DNA of 64,000 nucleotides from Agarophyton chilense (taxonomy: Eukaryota; Rhodophyta; Florideophyceae; Gracilariales; Gracilariaceae): contig JARGXX010000071.1 of the NCBI GenBank assembly GCA_030374765.1, positions 1,488,001 to 1,552,000 of the forward strand, read 5' to 3'. Position 1 is the first letter of the stretch. Every line of letters starts with the position of its first letter. A model generated the notes under the pieces. That model had not been told where the DNA came from. It did no database searches and saw only the letters and a program-made list of their open reading frames with translations. This document shows, piece after piece, positions 54,539 through 64,000 of the stretch. Both the position numbers and the translations under genes were made by a program.

Positions 54539-56177
54539 GTAGTGCTTCACCAGTAGTGACCAGGTGGGAGAGAGCATCGGCTTGGGTGTTGCACGATCCT
54601 TTTCGCTACTGCACGCCAAAGTCAACTTCCGCTAGACGAAAATGCCAACGCATCAAGCGGCCTGAAGGCTCCGAGATGGAGAGTAGACATCGAAGCGATG
54701 CGTGGTCCGTAAAAACGGTAAAACGATTACCCATGAGATAGGGGCGCAACGTTTGTAATGCCCATACTACTGCAAGGCATTCCTTCTCCGAGACGGAGTA
54801 ATTCTTCTCGTGGACGTTGAGCGATCGGGAACAGTACCATACGGGGCGTCTTTCCCCATTGGGTGCAGTTTGAAACAGTGCACAACCTACTTGGTAGTCG
54901 CTGGCGTCCGTATCTACGGTGAAGGGCCTTCCAGGCTTGGGCAACGAGAGGATCGGGGCGGAAACGACAGAATCCTTAAGAGAGGTGAAAGATTCCGTTT
55001 GAACGGGGGTTATGGGGTCCAGTTTTGGTGGTTGGCCTTTCTGCAAAAGCGCGTTTAACGGTGCAGCCTTGTCCGCAAAGTGCAAGATGATACGTCGGTA
55101 GACGTTTGCGAGTCCCAGAAAGGAACGAAGCTCGGTTTGCGCCCGCGCTTCTTTAGCCTCTTTGAGTGACTTAACACGAGTCTCCTCGATTGTAACACGT
55201 CCTGGACGGATAACATGGCCGAGATACTTGACGGTGTCCGTGAATAAGTCACATTTCTTCAACTTAAGAGTGACACCCGCATCTCGAAGCGTGGTCATTA
55301 TATCCCTCACATGAGTGAGATGTTTGTCCAGATTATCTGAGAAGACGATTATGTCATCCAGGTAGACCAGGCAGGTACTCCATTTTGAGCGGGCCAATAG
55401 GATGTCAATAGCTCGCTGGGAAGTAGCGGGGGCGTTGGTAAGACCAAAAGGCATCCGTTTGAAACGGTAGAGACCGGAGTGACACGCGAAAGCAGTTTTA
55501 TCCTGGTCATGCTTTTTTACCGGAACTTGCCAGCATCCCCAATTGGCTTCCAGGGTTGTAAAGACGGTGGCGGTGCCTAGCGAGTCAATGTACTCGTCCA
55601 TTCTTGGGATTGGATACACTTCCTTGACGGTGACGGCATTCAACCGACGGTAGTCGACGCAAAACCTCCAGGAACCATCCTGCTTTGAAGCAAGTACTAC
55701 TGGAGAAGCCCAAGGCGACTGAGCCGGTTCAATGACTGCTGCTCGAAGAATTTTATCCACCTGTGCCTTTTCCTCCGCGCGTGCGGCGGGTCCGGCACGG
55801 TATGGGTGCTGAGAGATGGGTCGGGTGTCTGGTAGCAAATCAATCCGGTGTTCCGTAGTGGCAATCTCACCAAGGGAGCCGTCCCACATAGTGGTGAAGT
55901 CCCTTAAAAGTTCTCGCATTCGATGGCGGTAAGACTCCGGGACGTGGCTGAGATCCAAATCCTCGAGCTCTTGGACTGGATCGGGGCGATCACCACTCGT
56001 TGAAACGGGCTGCGTCCCTGATGTTACAGGTTGAACCCCGGGTACCGGCGATGAAACGGTTTCCGGGCTGTACCCCTCCTTAGAGTGAACGAGTCCGAGA
56101 ACGTCAGCTGCGGTCAGCTTTGTCGGCACCATGGCGATGGGGTGCGGCATGACGGACCCGATCACTTGGTTCTTCAC
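54539..56177 (-). pseudogene. E2 pol: reverse transcriptase and RNase H
   Basis: Continuous from QVIGSVMPHP to FGVQ, where a TAG (54606-54608) stops it; the next bases still encode NTQADALSHLVTTGE. RT motifs: WASPVVLASKQDGSWRFCVD, MPFGLTNAPATSQRAID, and an intact YLDD. The first catalytic Asp motif reads TTLEANWGCWQV, with Glu for the Asp present in E1 (TLDANSGYWQ). RNase H: FTVDTDASDYQVGCALFQ, YSVSEKECLAVVWAL, FTDHASLRCLLSIS. Loss of an RT catalytic Asp should abolish polymerisation. Confidence 0.88.
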
Positions 56178-57062
56178 CAGATACTATGGTACAGTCCCTA
56201 GATCAACGATCAGCACGTGAAACGGTTGGTTTGGCTCCACATGGACGATTCCATTTGCAATTGCGAGGCTATGCCTGTTATACAGTGACGACACTGGTTG
56301 TAAGACCCGGAGTCCGTGTTGACGGGAGGTTACTTTCACCATCATTTGGGACTCAGGCGGGACTCACAACAACGCTGCGACGCGGAGCTTATTAGACTCA
56401 CGGTTATCCGGTCCAGGTTCCTGTGCTGCCGGTAGCGGAACATGCTTCTTCGTGGCACGCCTAAGCGGACGACGAACGATCGGAGTGGACGATCCATCCT
56501 CCATCTCGAAACGCCGTTGGCGGGGGAAGATCGCTTCGACGAAGCGGTCGCAAAAGTCACAACCCAAGATGACTGAGGCGGCTTGGTTCCGACATACGAC
56601 GAAGTCGAGTTTCACCACGTGAGTGCCAACGCGAACTACCAGTTCTATGAAACCCACCGTATCTAACGGTTTGTTGTTCGCGTCAGCGACCTCCGGGACT
56701 TGGTCGCGGCGGATCCTAGACCGCAAAGCAGGCGGTAACACTTCCTCCACGACAAAGTTCGGACCGGCACCGTTGTCTAAGACGGTAAGGTGTCGCACCA
56801 TAAACTGGGGTGAAAGGCCAATGTCAGCATAGACCTTGTAATTTCTTTTGGCCATCACCAGAACTCTATCCGGGAATCGGTTATGGAAAACACGTTTCCA
56901 CGGACGACGCAGAACGCTAAAGTGTTCCGAGTTAACGTCATTGACGGCATCTTTTCTTGAAAGGATTTTGACCGGGGAGCGAGGCTTGGACGCCTCGGGC
57001 GCCGTCGACCTCGACTTTGAGGGCGCCCCTCCTTGAGAGGAGACTCCCACATTTAGTTTTTC
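56178..57062 (-). pseudogene. E2 pol: N-terminus and aspartic protease
   Basis: Enters in the -1 frame from gag at 57056-57062 (GAAAAAC before TAA) and starts LNVGVSSQGGAPSKS, like E1. The protease region has the active-site position as TVLDNGAGPNFV, with Asn for the Thr of E1 (DTGA), then VILGCDFCDRFVEAI. It ends VAALL near 56364. The following 190 bases still encode recognisable protein in another frame (RQHGLRVLQPVSSLYNRHSL, FHVLIVDLGTVP) but contain a TAG before YLVKNQVIGS. Confidence 0.82.
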
Positions 57063-57780
57063 TGGGCCTGCTCCGCCGGAGGCGGCTGCTCAGGGCGTTG
57101 AGCGGGCAACGCCTGGGCATCAGGTCCAGAAGGTACCGCAGAAGCGGTGGGGTGACCGACCACGTCGGTGACACGGGATTCCGGTGCAGGTACCACCCGA
57201 GCTCGGTGAAGCGACACATGACGTGGAACTTCCGTTCGAGCACGGATATACGATGTAATCGGAACAGCTGCTTTGTCCTCCGGGGATAGGGCCTCGTAAT
57301 TGACTACGACTTGTGCCCATTCTCGAAGAGACAACACACACTTTGGAGAAGTATGGCCTGGTTTGTAGCAGAGATGTCAAATCAGGCCAGAAGCCGGTTT
57401 TGGGTGGCGAGGCTCAGCGAACTTCACCGCTGGGCGGGTATCTCTCCAACCAGGACGCGAAAAGCGGACATTACCACTCTCATGTGGGACACGTGGCGCA
57501 CGGACGTGACCATTATCCGCATAGAGTAGCGTGTCATACTCAATCACGTATTGTGACTCGTCCAAGATTGAGGGTAACTCCGTTGTCAGGATGGAATGAA
57601 CGTCGCTATGGGCTAGCTGCACGTTATCATAATCTCTTCGAGAGGCCTGTTCGTCGATCTGTAGTATCCGCTCTAACGGAGAGAGCAGACTCCTGCGACA
57701 TCGTTCGGACTGCCGATGGGTCGCTTGTGGCGAAGGAAAAGGGGTGGTAGAGCTACAGCACCAGCGAGCTGGAAGTGGGG
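57053..57780 (-). pseudogene. E2 gag C-terminus with damaged zinc knuckle (5' truncated)
   Basis: One frame from about 57622 to 57053, interrupted by TGA at 57377-57379. It aligns with E1 gag at VRFSRPGWRDTRPAVKF. The knuckle reads stop-HLCYKPGHTSPKC, so the first Cys of CX2CX4HX4C has become the stop. After VNYEALSPEDKAAVPI it ends QAQKN just before the TAA, as E1 ends SASKN. Upstream of 57622 likeness fades and at about 57780 gag sequence ends against the putative E3 LTR. Confidence 0.75.
57056..57062 (-). promoter_or_regulatory. Candidate -1 frameshift site in E2
   Basis: On the minus strand CAG AAA AAC TAA ends gag; the heptamer GAAAAAC and the following TAA are the same as in E1 (11163-11172). 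A -1 slip enters the protease frame. The bases after the stop (A-TGGGAGTCTCC) are also shared with E1. Confidence 0.55.
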
Positions 57781-58251
57781 TGTAAGGCCATTACTCGCCA
57801 GCGAGGGTGAACAGTGCAACTGTAAAACGTTGATGGAACGTAAATACGAGACGGCTCGTGAAGTGGTTGGGGGCTGATTATCTATTATAGCTCGTCCGGA
57901 TCTCCGGTTAAGGAATCCTAAGCGAGCAACAGAATAGTCATGATGCCCATGTTGTCTCCTTTACTTGGAGTCGGTGCTCACCTCTGGTACACTATATACT
58001 GTGTGCGAGGGTGAGTGTCCAAATAATACGTAGAAAATACCCAGTGGTCAGCCACTTAGCCAAACCACTGTATGGGTATGGTACCTAATGAACATCTAGC
58101 TACAAAGGGTAGTAAAACCTGCCACGTGGATCGCCACTACATGCGCCGTTGCAAGCCACTCCACTCGTGATACCACATGTCCCAACAATGTACCCTGCCT
58201 CCTGGCATCCTACGCGGTGTACCGTCTCATAGCACAATGCTGATGATATCA
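57781..58251 (-). repeat. Putative 3' LTR of E3
   Basis: On the minus strand it starts TGATATCATCAGC directly after a short purine run (ATAAGGGAG, 58252-58260) and could end at GGCCTTACA (57781), about 471 bp. The left end is chosen because the TG...CA rule fits and E2 gag likeness stops there. A minus-strand TATATAGTGTA near 57990-58000 could be its TATA element. Without the partner LTR this is provisional. Confidence 0.45.
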
Positions 58252-58258
58252 CTCCCTT

Positions 58259-60119
58259 ATGAGTTCCAACCGCGACTTCGCGAAAAACCAACCCATCGGA
58301 TTCCCCGACATAGTAGAATACTACATACCCCTTTCGTTAAGCGCGAACCATGGGGGACGCAAGAAGCGTTTATACGCAGTCGGACCGGTGTTCCGGGTAC
58401 TCATCGTCCTCATGAATTCCTCGCCGCCCGACCAACTCTTACAGTTCCCAACAGCATTCTGTTCCTCACCGCTCTTCAGCTCGATCTCTTGCGATGGATC
58501 CGAACGCCGGGTCCAACCGTTCCAGCCCTCTTCTGAGGATGTGCCTTCTGGGGCTCCGTTCAAAACTGCTGGTTATGCGTCGCATCCTACTGCTCAACTC
58601 GGTCCATACCGTTCGTTCTCCACACCGTACACCGGATTCCGGTCGGTACCATTACCTCAGCCAACCGTGGCTCCGATGCCGAACGCGGCTTCCGTTGTCT
58701 CTGCGGGTGTGATTCGAGATTTTTCTCGTCGTGCTCAGCGGAGCTACCCGCACCCTGCGGATTTCTATGGACGAGATCCTCGCGAAAACGTTGAACTGTT
58801 CGCGCAAGCGCCCTGGTTTGATCCAGTTGCTATCCGCGATGACGCGATTTATCGCGACGGCGAGGCGAGCCATATTGCTTTGCCAGACAACGCAATTGCG
58901 CGATATTCAGCGGAAACCTTGCTCGAAGCCCGTACGCGGTTCACCAAGCTGATTTACCAGCGTCTTCACCGATTCATCAGTACGGTTCTCCTCTCGCAGG
59001 ACTGGGAACTAGATACCTGGAAAGCCCATACCAACGGTAAAGGTTACTCGTATATCGAGACACTCGTTGAAGTCGATATTAGCGGTTGGCGCGGTGTGCG
59101 CGGTGTGCGTGATGCAGCTCTCTGTTTTCGGCAAACTCTTCTCCGTGCGGAGTTCTGCTTCCTTCGAAAGCGTGACATTCCCTATTGGGATTATCCCCGT
59201 TGGGAACGTCGTACTCGATCACGTTTGGGCTATTTGGTGCCGCATCAAATGATCGAGATTGACCGCACCCGGTGGAACGCGCGCTTCGGGCGCTACATCG
59301 GTATTCCGGAGAATTGGGCGGCGATCGAGAGTCCTCGTGGTTTCCGGGTGGAGCACCCACCGGCGATCTCCTACATCGGGTCCGCGTTGGTTAACGACCC
59401 GTTCTCGGGATATTGGACGGTGGTTTGTACTGAGTTTATCGCCAAGATGGCCGTCTTCCTCCTGTGAGATTCTTATGATACCTTTAGAGTTTGGTACATG
59501 TCGCCCACAGCGCGAAAGTAAGCGAGAGAACTCGATATTTCCCTTGTCCTGGGATCCCGTGCGAACTAAGCTGACTTCTTCCATCTTGTGGATTTGATCG
59601 ACAGTGTCGATTAGTCTGGAGTGCCAGCTGAGCAATCCGCTCGCGGAACCCGTGCAAGACACCCCGACCATTCTCCTGGACGAACAGTAAGTGCTGGAGA
59701 TTTCGTTTGGTACGACCCCTGGACGCGCCAGTTGATCACGTCCGAGCACGCTCGCTTTCTTCGGGGGAACCCACGTGACATGCCACCGAACCAGCTTACT
59801 AGATACGTGTACGATGCTACTCCATCCGAGAACGGAGAGGAATCGTATGAGGAAGCGACGGGAGCTGAGGCTGAACTCGGTTACGAGGAGGAGCCAGAGC
59901 TGGCAGGCGTAGCGACTTCCGTCAATCAATCTGCAGCGGCGGGAGTTTCTCAAGAGTACTTTCATGGGTTTACCCAACAACCGAGTGCAGTGCCGGTCTA
60001 AGATCCAGGCTTGGATCCGGTGAGGCAGTTCCTCTTAGATGCGGGCTTTCTCGTGGACCAAGTTGAGGGTGATTGCGCACAGCTTCTTGCGAACCTGCGT
60101 GATCGCACGTCTCTTTGAT
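58259..60119 (+). pseudogene. E3 antisense ORF (family-conserved, unknown function), several stops
   Basis: The ATG at 58259 (MSSNRDFAKNQ) overlaps the complement of the polypurine tract, 8 bp from the LTR edge. One frame holds for the whole length. It is open to 59465, then has TGA (59465-59467), two TAAs, a TAG and a TAA at 59999-60001. The frame continues (DPGLDPVRQFLLDAGFLVDQ) to about 60119. Conserved blocks shared with E2: QAPWFDPVAIRDD, RTRSRLGYLVPHQMIEIDRT, AISYIGSALVNDPFSGYWTV, DSYDTFRVWYM, GDFVWYDPWTRQ. Two stops fall on Trp codons kept in E2 (LWEAYDQY, GRVDWAVV), so TGG to TGA and TGG to TAG transitions explain them. About 620 codons in all. The function is unknown; no known domain is visible. 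Confidence 0.75.
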
Positions 60120-60179
60120 GATCCCAGAAAAGACTCCTAGTCAACACCCTTGCGGTGGTATCTTGATACCAATAAAACT

Positions 60180-60375
60180 CCGGTGACTTCGTGTCTTCAC
60201 GTTCCCTTCTTATCTTCTAGTCTTCATCTCTTCTCGCTTCTCGAGTTCTTAACTTCTTCTTCTCGCTTCTCGAGTTTGTCATAGCTGATAATCAGTAAAT
60301 GTCCTTTGCTTGCGTGTCTTCACGTTTCCTCTTCATGATTTCTTGTTTTCTTCTCGCCTTTCGAGTTTTTACTAC
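60180..60375 (+). repeat. Pyrimidine-rich tract of E3 with short direct repeats
   Basis: CTTCTCGCTTCTCGAGTT occurs twice (about 60231 and 60261), and TTCTCGCCTTTCGAGTTTT a third time near 60352. Like E1 and E2, it separates the convergent antisense ORF and pol; the E3 sense strand is the purine strand. Confidence 0.75.
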
Positions 60376-60390
60376 CCTTGTAGCCCATAC

Positions 60391-61887
60391 TTAAAAATGG
60401 GATGTGCCCATGAGCCCGACTATCAAGGATTCGCTCTCCCTGGAGAGTGGTAATCGCATGCACCGATGATATCTCACGAGTTGCGAACGGGGGATATGAG
60501 CTATAGGTTCCCATGTATCCGCTTCCGGAGGAAAACCGTACCAACGGACTAGATACAGTAATTCTCTAGTATCTTCATGCTCGCCATGTTCACATATGCG
60601 ATCCATAACATATTCATGGGCGTTTCCCAATGCTTTCGATGTTGGCGCGAGACTCCTGTTAACAGGTTTGAAATGCCTTAGGGCTGACCCAAGCGTCTCT
60701 GTGTTAGCAGTCTCAGCGTCGCTAAGCGTTCGCTCGTCGACTAACTGTCGTTCTGCCCTCAGGGGCAGTGTACTCATTCCTTGAGAACCTTTCTCAGATA
60801 AAGAGCTATCCTGTTTTCCAGGTTCCATAGAAGCGTAGTTCTTGCTACTTCTCAATTCCATTCGTGGATGAACTTCCTTCGGTTTATCCGATTCTGACCG
60901 CTGTTGGGTGGACGATGGTGCTTGCACCACGACAGGAGGCGATACCTCTTCTTCTTCCTGCTCACGAGGGATGGGAGCCGATATCGGTGGAGCAGCAAGT
61001 GGCGCTTCACCTGACGGTTCAGCCTGAAGCGGCAACGGCGCGTTTTCGCGTGCCCTCGTTTCCAAGTCCTTGGGGCCAAATTCCAGAACATCTTTCCTAC
61101 ATTCAGGTTCCATTTCTGTACTTACGGGTGTGCGCGTGCCACGGGGCATATCCCGATACTTCGGAAGCTGTCCGTGATTGGCGTACGCAACCGCCGGTGG
61201 TGGGAGATCAGGAGCTTTCTCCTCCGCTCGAGCCATTGGTGGCGGTTCACTCTCCCCAGAGTCACTTGGTCTTTTGCCTTGACGTTCCGTCGCACTTGCC
61301 TCCTTAGTTATACCAGATACCTGGACTTCCACTTGCGGGTCAGGCGCGACTTCAACGCGATCGCGCGATACACGTTCAACGTCCTCACATGTCTTGATGA
61401 CCACTGTGTCTTCATTGAGGTCCACCACTTTGAAGGGTCCAGCAGCTATCGGCAACAACTTATGACGAGATTCTTCCTGTTTGTCAGGTCTTTCGAATCG
61501 CACGAAGACGTGACCTCCTACTCGGATTGCCGGATTTCCTCTTCGCCTTCTGGCGTCATAGTTTCGATTATAGCGAGCTTGCGTCTTTGGGAACTCCTTA
61601 GCGGCTTCTTCCGCTCTGGCCTTCAGGTCATTCCTCCATTTCAGATGGTACTTAGCAGGGGTCGGCGCGTCCAATTCTGTCTCGTCGTCGAGCGCAACCG
61701 GTGAAGCCGGAGGGTTACGTGAGCGCACGAGGTCGAACGGTGCCGTCTTTGTAGAGGTATGAACTTGCGTATTGTACGCGTAGCAAAAAGTGTCTGTAAA
61801 CATGTCCCATTCTTTTGGTGGTCCGCGATGTAGTGTCGTAATGATGCTATCAGCGTGCGGTTGAAACGCTCCACCTGACCGTTGCAT
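60391..61887 (-). pseudogene. E3 pol: integrase C-terminal half, linker and chromodomain
   Basis: Begins (after a one-base deletion near 61824 that separates it from the core) with PKEWDMFTDTFCYAYNTQVH. The C-terminal integrase domain follows (GGHVFVRFERPDKQEESRHK, GPFKVVDLNEDTVVIK), then a Pro/Glu-rich linker. It ends with a chromodomain: EYVMDRICEHGEHEDTRELL, YLVRWYGFPPEADTWEPIAH, IPRSQLVRYHR. It extends about 18 residues past the point where E1 and E2 stop. Uninterrupted in itself. Confidence 0.85.
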
Positions 61888-62704
61888 TGCGGATTATAGG
61901 TCGTGGTAAACACGTTTCGAATGCCCATAATGCGGCAAACATTCTGAAAGAACTTCGCAACGAATTGCTTCCCACTATCTGATAACAGAACTTCTGGTGG
62001 TCCGTATATAAATACCCAGTGTTTGATAAAATTCTGTGCGATTACGGTTGCGGTTATCCGCTTCAGCGGCACAGCCCGCACTAGCTTCGAGAAGCGGTCG
62101 GTGATTACCAATAGGTAGCGATAACCTCGCCTTGAGCGAATCAATTCCCCTAGGATGTCGATACTGACGTATTGTAAAGTCGCTTTCGCCTGGAATAACG
62201 TCATCTGTTTCCGCTTCCTGTAAAGCTTCACGCGATTTTTCGCACATGTTGTACACAACCTCACTGTAGCATGGCAGTCCATTGCCAAAGTAGGCCAATA
62301 AAAATCTCTTCTTAGAGTCATGAACAACTTCGTTCCTCCTGGATGTCCAGAAAGCCTGCTGTAGTGTGCCAGATGGAGTACTCGACTCTTCAAGACGTGT
62401 GGAATCACGATTTGATCATTCTTTTCGACATGTCTTAACAGTATTCCTCTTGAATCGAGTGAAAAGGGGAGCTCCTCCCCCCGTTAAGACGAGAGCGTAT
62501 TGACGCACAAAACGTATCGGCGTGTTTCTCATTGAGGAGCTCAGTGCACGAGATTCGCTCGAGTTGAACTGAAAGGTCATTTTCTGCTAATGCAAGGAAC
62601 GGGTCTGCATCCGAATAATCATCAAGGGTCTCTTGTTCCTCTTCTTCAAAAGATGGCGAATGGGTGTCTATGTAGAAGCAAGGTATCTCTTCATCGATTT
62701 CGCC
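61806..62704 (-). pseudogene. E3 pol: integrase zinc finger and core
   Basis: From about 62480 the frame reads FSLDSRGILLRHVEKNDQIV, then the HHCC finger (HLAHYSRLSGHPGGTKLFMT, CTTCAKNR) and the core with all three acidic residues: VSIDILGELI, LLSDSGKQF, CNGQVERFNRT. A one-base deletion near 62482 (in a G run) breaks the link to RNase H, and another near 61824 breaks the link to the C-terminal domain. Both breaks are single-base. Confidence 0.85.
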
Positions 62705-63256
62705 TTAGGTTTCGCCCAGTGTTATGAGTCGCGATAGCGCGTCAGCTTGGACATTGGCCAATCCCTTCTTATACTTCACTTCGAAATCGAATTCAGAAAG
62801 GCGTAAGCGCCATCGTGTGAGACGACCAGACAGGTCTGTAATGGTCAGTAACCATCGTAGAGACGAATGATCCGTGTTGACGGTAAAACGTTCTCCCTGG
62901 AGATACGGTCGCAATGTGGTTAGAGCCCAAACGACTGCAAGGTATTCCTTTTCTGAAACTGAATACTTCTTCTCAGCTGCGTTCAGCGATCTTGACCAGT
63001 AACCAATGGGTTTGCGTTCACCATCAGGGTGTGTTTGAAAAAGGGCACACCCTACTTGGTACTCGCTAGAGTCGGTATCCACTGAGTATGGCAGGTTGGG
63101 GATGGGCAGTGCCAAGACTGGGGCTGTAATAATCCTTGTCTTCAGCGTGTCGAACGCTTCCAGTTCAGCTTGTCTGAATTGTTCCAGCTGTACTGGTTGT
63201 CCTTTACGCAGCTTTGCGTTGAGCGGTGCCGCTATATGCGAGTATCGCGGCACGAA
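62705..63256 (-). pseudogene. E3 pol: RNase H
   Basis: Starts just after a TGA (63257-63259) that falls between NVYR and FVPR; E1 has NVYRRFVP here, so CGA to TGA explains it. The domain has YSVDTDSSEYQVGCALFQ, YSVSEKEYLAVVWALTTL, NTDHSSLRWLLTI and QADALSRL. It ends at TAA (62705-62707), after which GEIDEEIPCFYI still continues the protein. Confidence 0.88.
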
Positions 63257-64000
63257 TCATCGGTAGACGTTGCACAAGCCGAGGAAAGAACGCAATTGCT
63301 TCTGTTTCGACGGAGGTTGTACTTCGCTGAGAGCCGCTGTTTGTGCCTCTTGAATGGCTAGCTGTCCCGATTTGATCACATGTCCTAAGTACCGGACGGT
63401 GCCAGCGAACCATTCGCATTTCTTGAACTTCAAGGTGATACAGGCGCTCGGTAGTGCTTTGAGGATCTCCTCGACATGCCGTAAATGGCTTTCCACATCC
63501 TGGGAAAAGATGATCACATCGTCCAAATAGACTAAACAAGTCTTCCACTTGTATCTTGGGAGCAAGATGTCCATAGTACGCTGGAAAGTAGCCCGTGCAT
63601 TCGTTAATCCAAAAGGCATCCTTTTGAAACGGTAGAGACCGGCGTGACACGCAAATGCAGTTTTATCTTGGTCTTCTTCCGCTACAGGCACCTGCCAATA
63701 GCCAGAGTTGGCGTCCGACGTGGTGAACACGTTCGCTTCTCCTAAGCTGTCAATACATTCGTCCATTCGAGGCAACGGGTAGGTATCTCGAACTGAAACT
63801 GCGTTCAGTTTTCGATAATCGATACAGAATCGTAAAGAACCATCAGGTTTTGGAACCAGCACCACTGGTGAGGCCCAGGAAGATTGAGCTGCTTCGATTA
63901 CTCCTTCTTCCAGCATTTTGCTGACATTCTCCTCCTCGATTTGGCGAGTTCGCGGTCCCGCTCTGTAGGGTGGTTGGGAGATGGGTCGTGACCCTGAGAC
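63257..64000 (-). pseudogene. E3 pol: reverse transcriptase (N-terminus beyond the window)
   Basis: The frame is open to the window edge: SRPISQPPYRAGPRTRQIEE, then SWASPVVLVPKPDGSLRF, then TTSDANSGYWQVPV with the first catalytic Asp, then MPFGLTNARATFQRTMDI, then YLDD and KYLGHVIK-like VRYLGHVIKSG. All RT catalytic residues are present, unlike in E2. Protease and gag must lie further right. Confidence 0.88.

Larger units (their letters stand above)
49037..57780 (-). mobile_element. E2: Ty3/gypsy element with antisense ORF, 5' end not in this block
   Basis: Read on the minus strand: gag C-terminus (57780-57053), pol with protease, RT, RNase H, integrase and chromodomain (to 52040), purine-rich tract, antisense ORF, polypurine tract, 3' LTR (49924-49037). 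The gag N-terminus and 5' LTR are missing, because at about 57780 the sequence changes into what looks like the 3' LTR of E3. The 5 bp left of the LTR are AGAGA, the expected target duplication. Closely related to E1 in every domain, but with more decay, including loss of catalytic residues. Confidence 0.88.
57781..64000 (-). mobile_element. E3: Ty3/gypsy element with antisense ORF, runs off the right edge
   Basis: On the minus strand the window shows RT, RNase H, integrase, chromodomain, purine-rich tract, antisense ORF and a putative 3' LTR. Protease, gag and 5' LTR lie beyond 64000. It is distinct in sequence from E1 and E2 but has the same gene order. Its left end abuts gag of E2. Confidence 0.8.

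Noticed and set aside
49960-60119. Antisense ORF as an envelope-like protein
   Set aside because: No signal peptide, hydrophobic membrane anchor or cysteine pattern is visible in E2 or E3 products; the opposite orientation to pol is also unlike a spliced env.

Overview
Eukaryotic nuclear DNA. The host genes have few or no introns. The three introns that can be placed are 85-160 bp with GT-AG borders. The window is loaded with decayed transposons from at least six superfamilies. The host proteins (a SNF1/CIPK-type kinase, a meiotic SPO11 homologue, a Nudix hydrolase, a SAC3/GANP mRNA-export factor and a bacterial-type ribosomal protein uL11) fit a compact, intron-poor eukaryote. A florideophyte red alga (Chondrus-like) is my best guess from this style of genome; this is inference and nothing in the sequence proves it.

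Layout. 1-7.9 kb is a graveyard: the 3' end of a Ty3/gypsy chromovirus (2-586), a CACTA tnp2 transposase relic (about 823-3212), a possible copia gag scrap, and a pogo-like transposase relic (6542-7899). 7992-18846 is a complete-ended Ty3/gypsy element (E1) with two 923-bp LTRs and a 5-bp target duplication. 19499-20362 is a solo LTR with its own 5-bp duplication. 22.6-43.6 kb is a gene island: kinase, SPO11, Nudix and SAC3 on the minus strand, a repeat-rich coiled-coil protein on the plus strand, a dead Orn/Lys/Arg decarboxylase and uL11. 44-48 kb holds a copia RNase H fragment abutting a tyrosine-recombinase fragment, then a PIF/Harbinger element with convergent transposase and Myb-like genes. 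48.4-49.0 kb is a minisatellite. 49037 to the end holds two more Ty3/gypsy elements on the minus strand (E2, E3). E3 appears to have inserted into the gag of E2.

Most interesting system. E1, E2 and E3 share an architecture of gag, a gag-pol overlap, pol (protease, RT, RNase H, integrase), a C-terminal chromodomain, a strand-asymmetric purine-rich tract, and then a long ORF on the opposite strand. That antisense ORF starts at the inner edge of the 3' LTR and converges on pol. Its protein is recognisably homologous in all three elements and matches no family I know. Comparing E1 and E2 also exposes a conserved candidate -1 frameshift site (GAAAAAC directly before the gag stop).

All three pol regions are broken, mostly by stops that single transitions would explain, so these copies look inactive. 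The family still seems to have carried the antisense gene for a long time.
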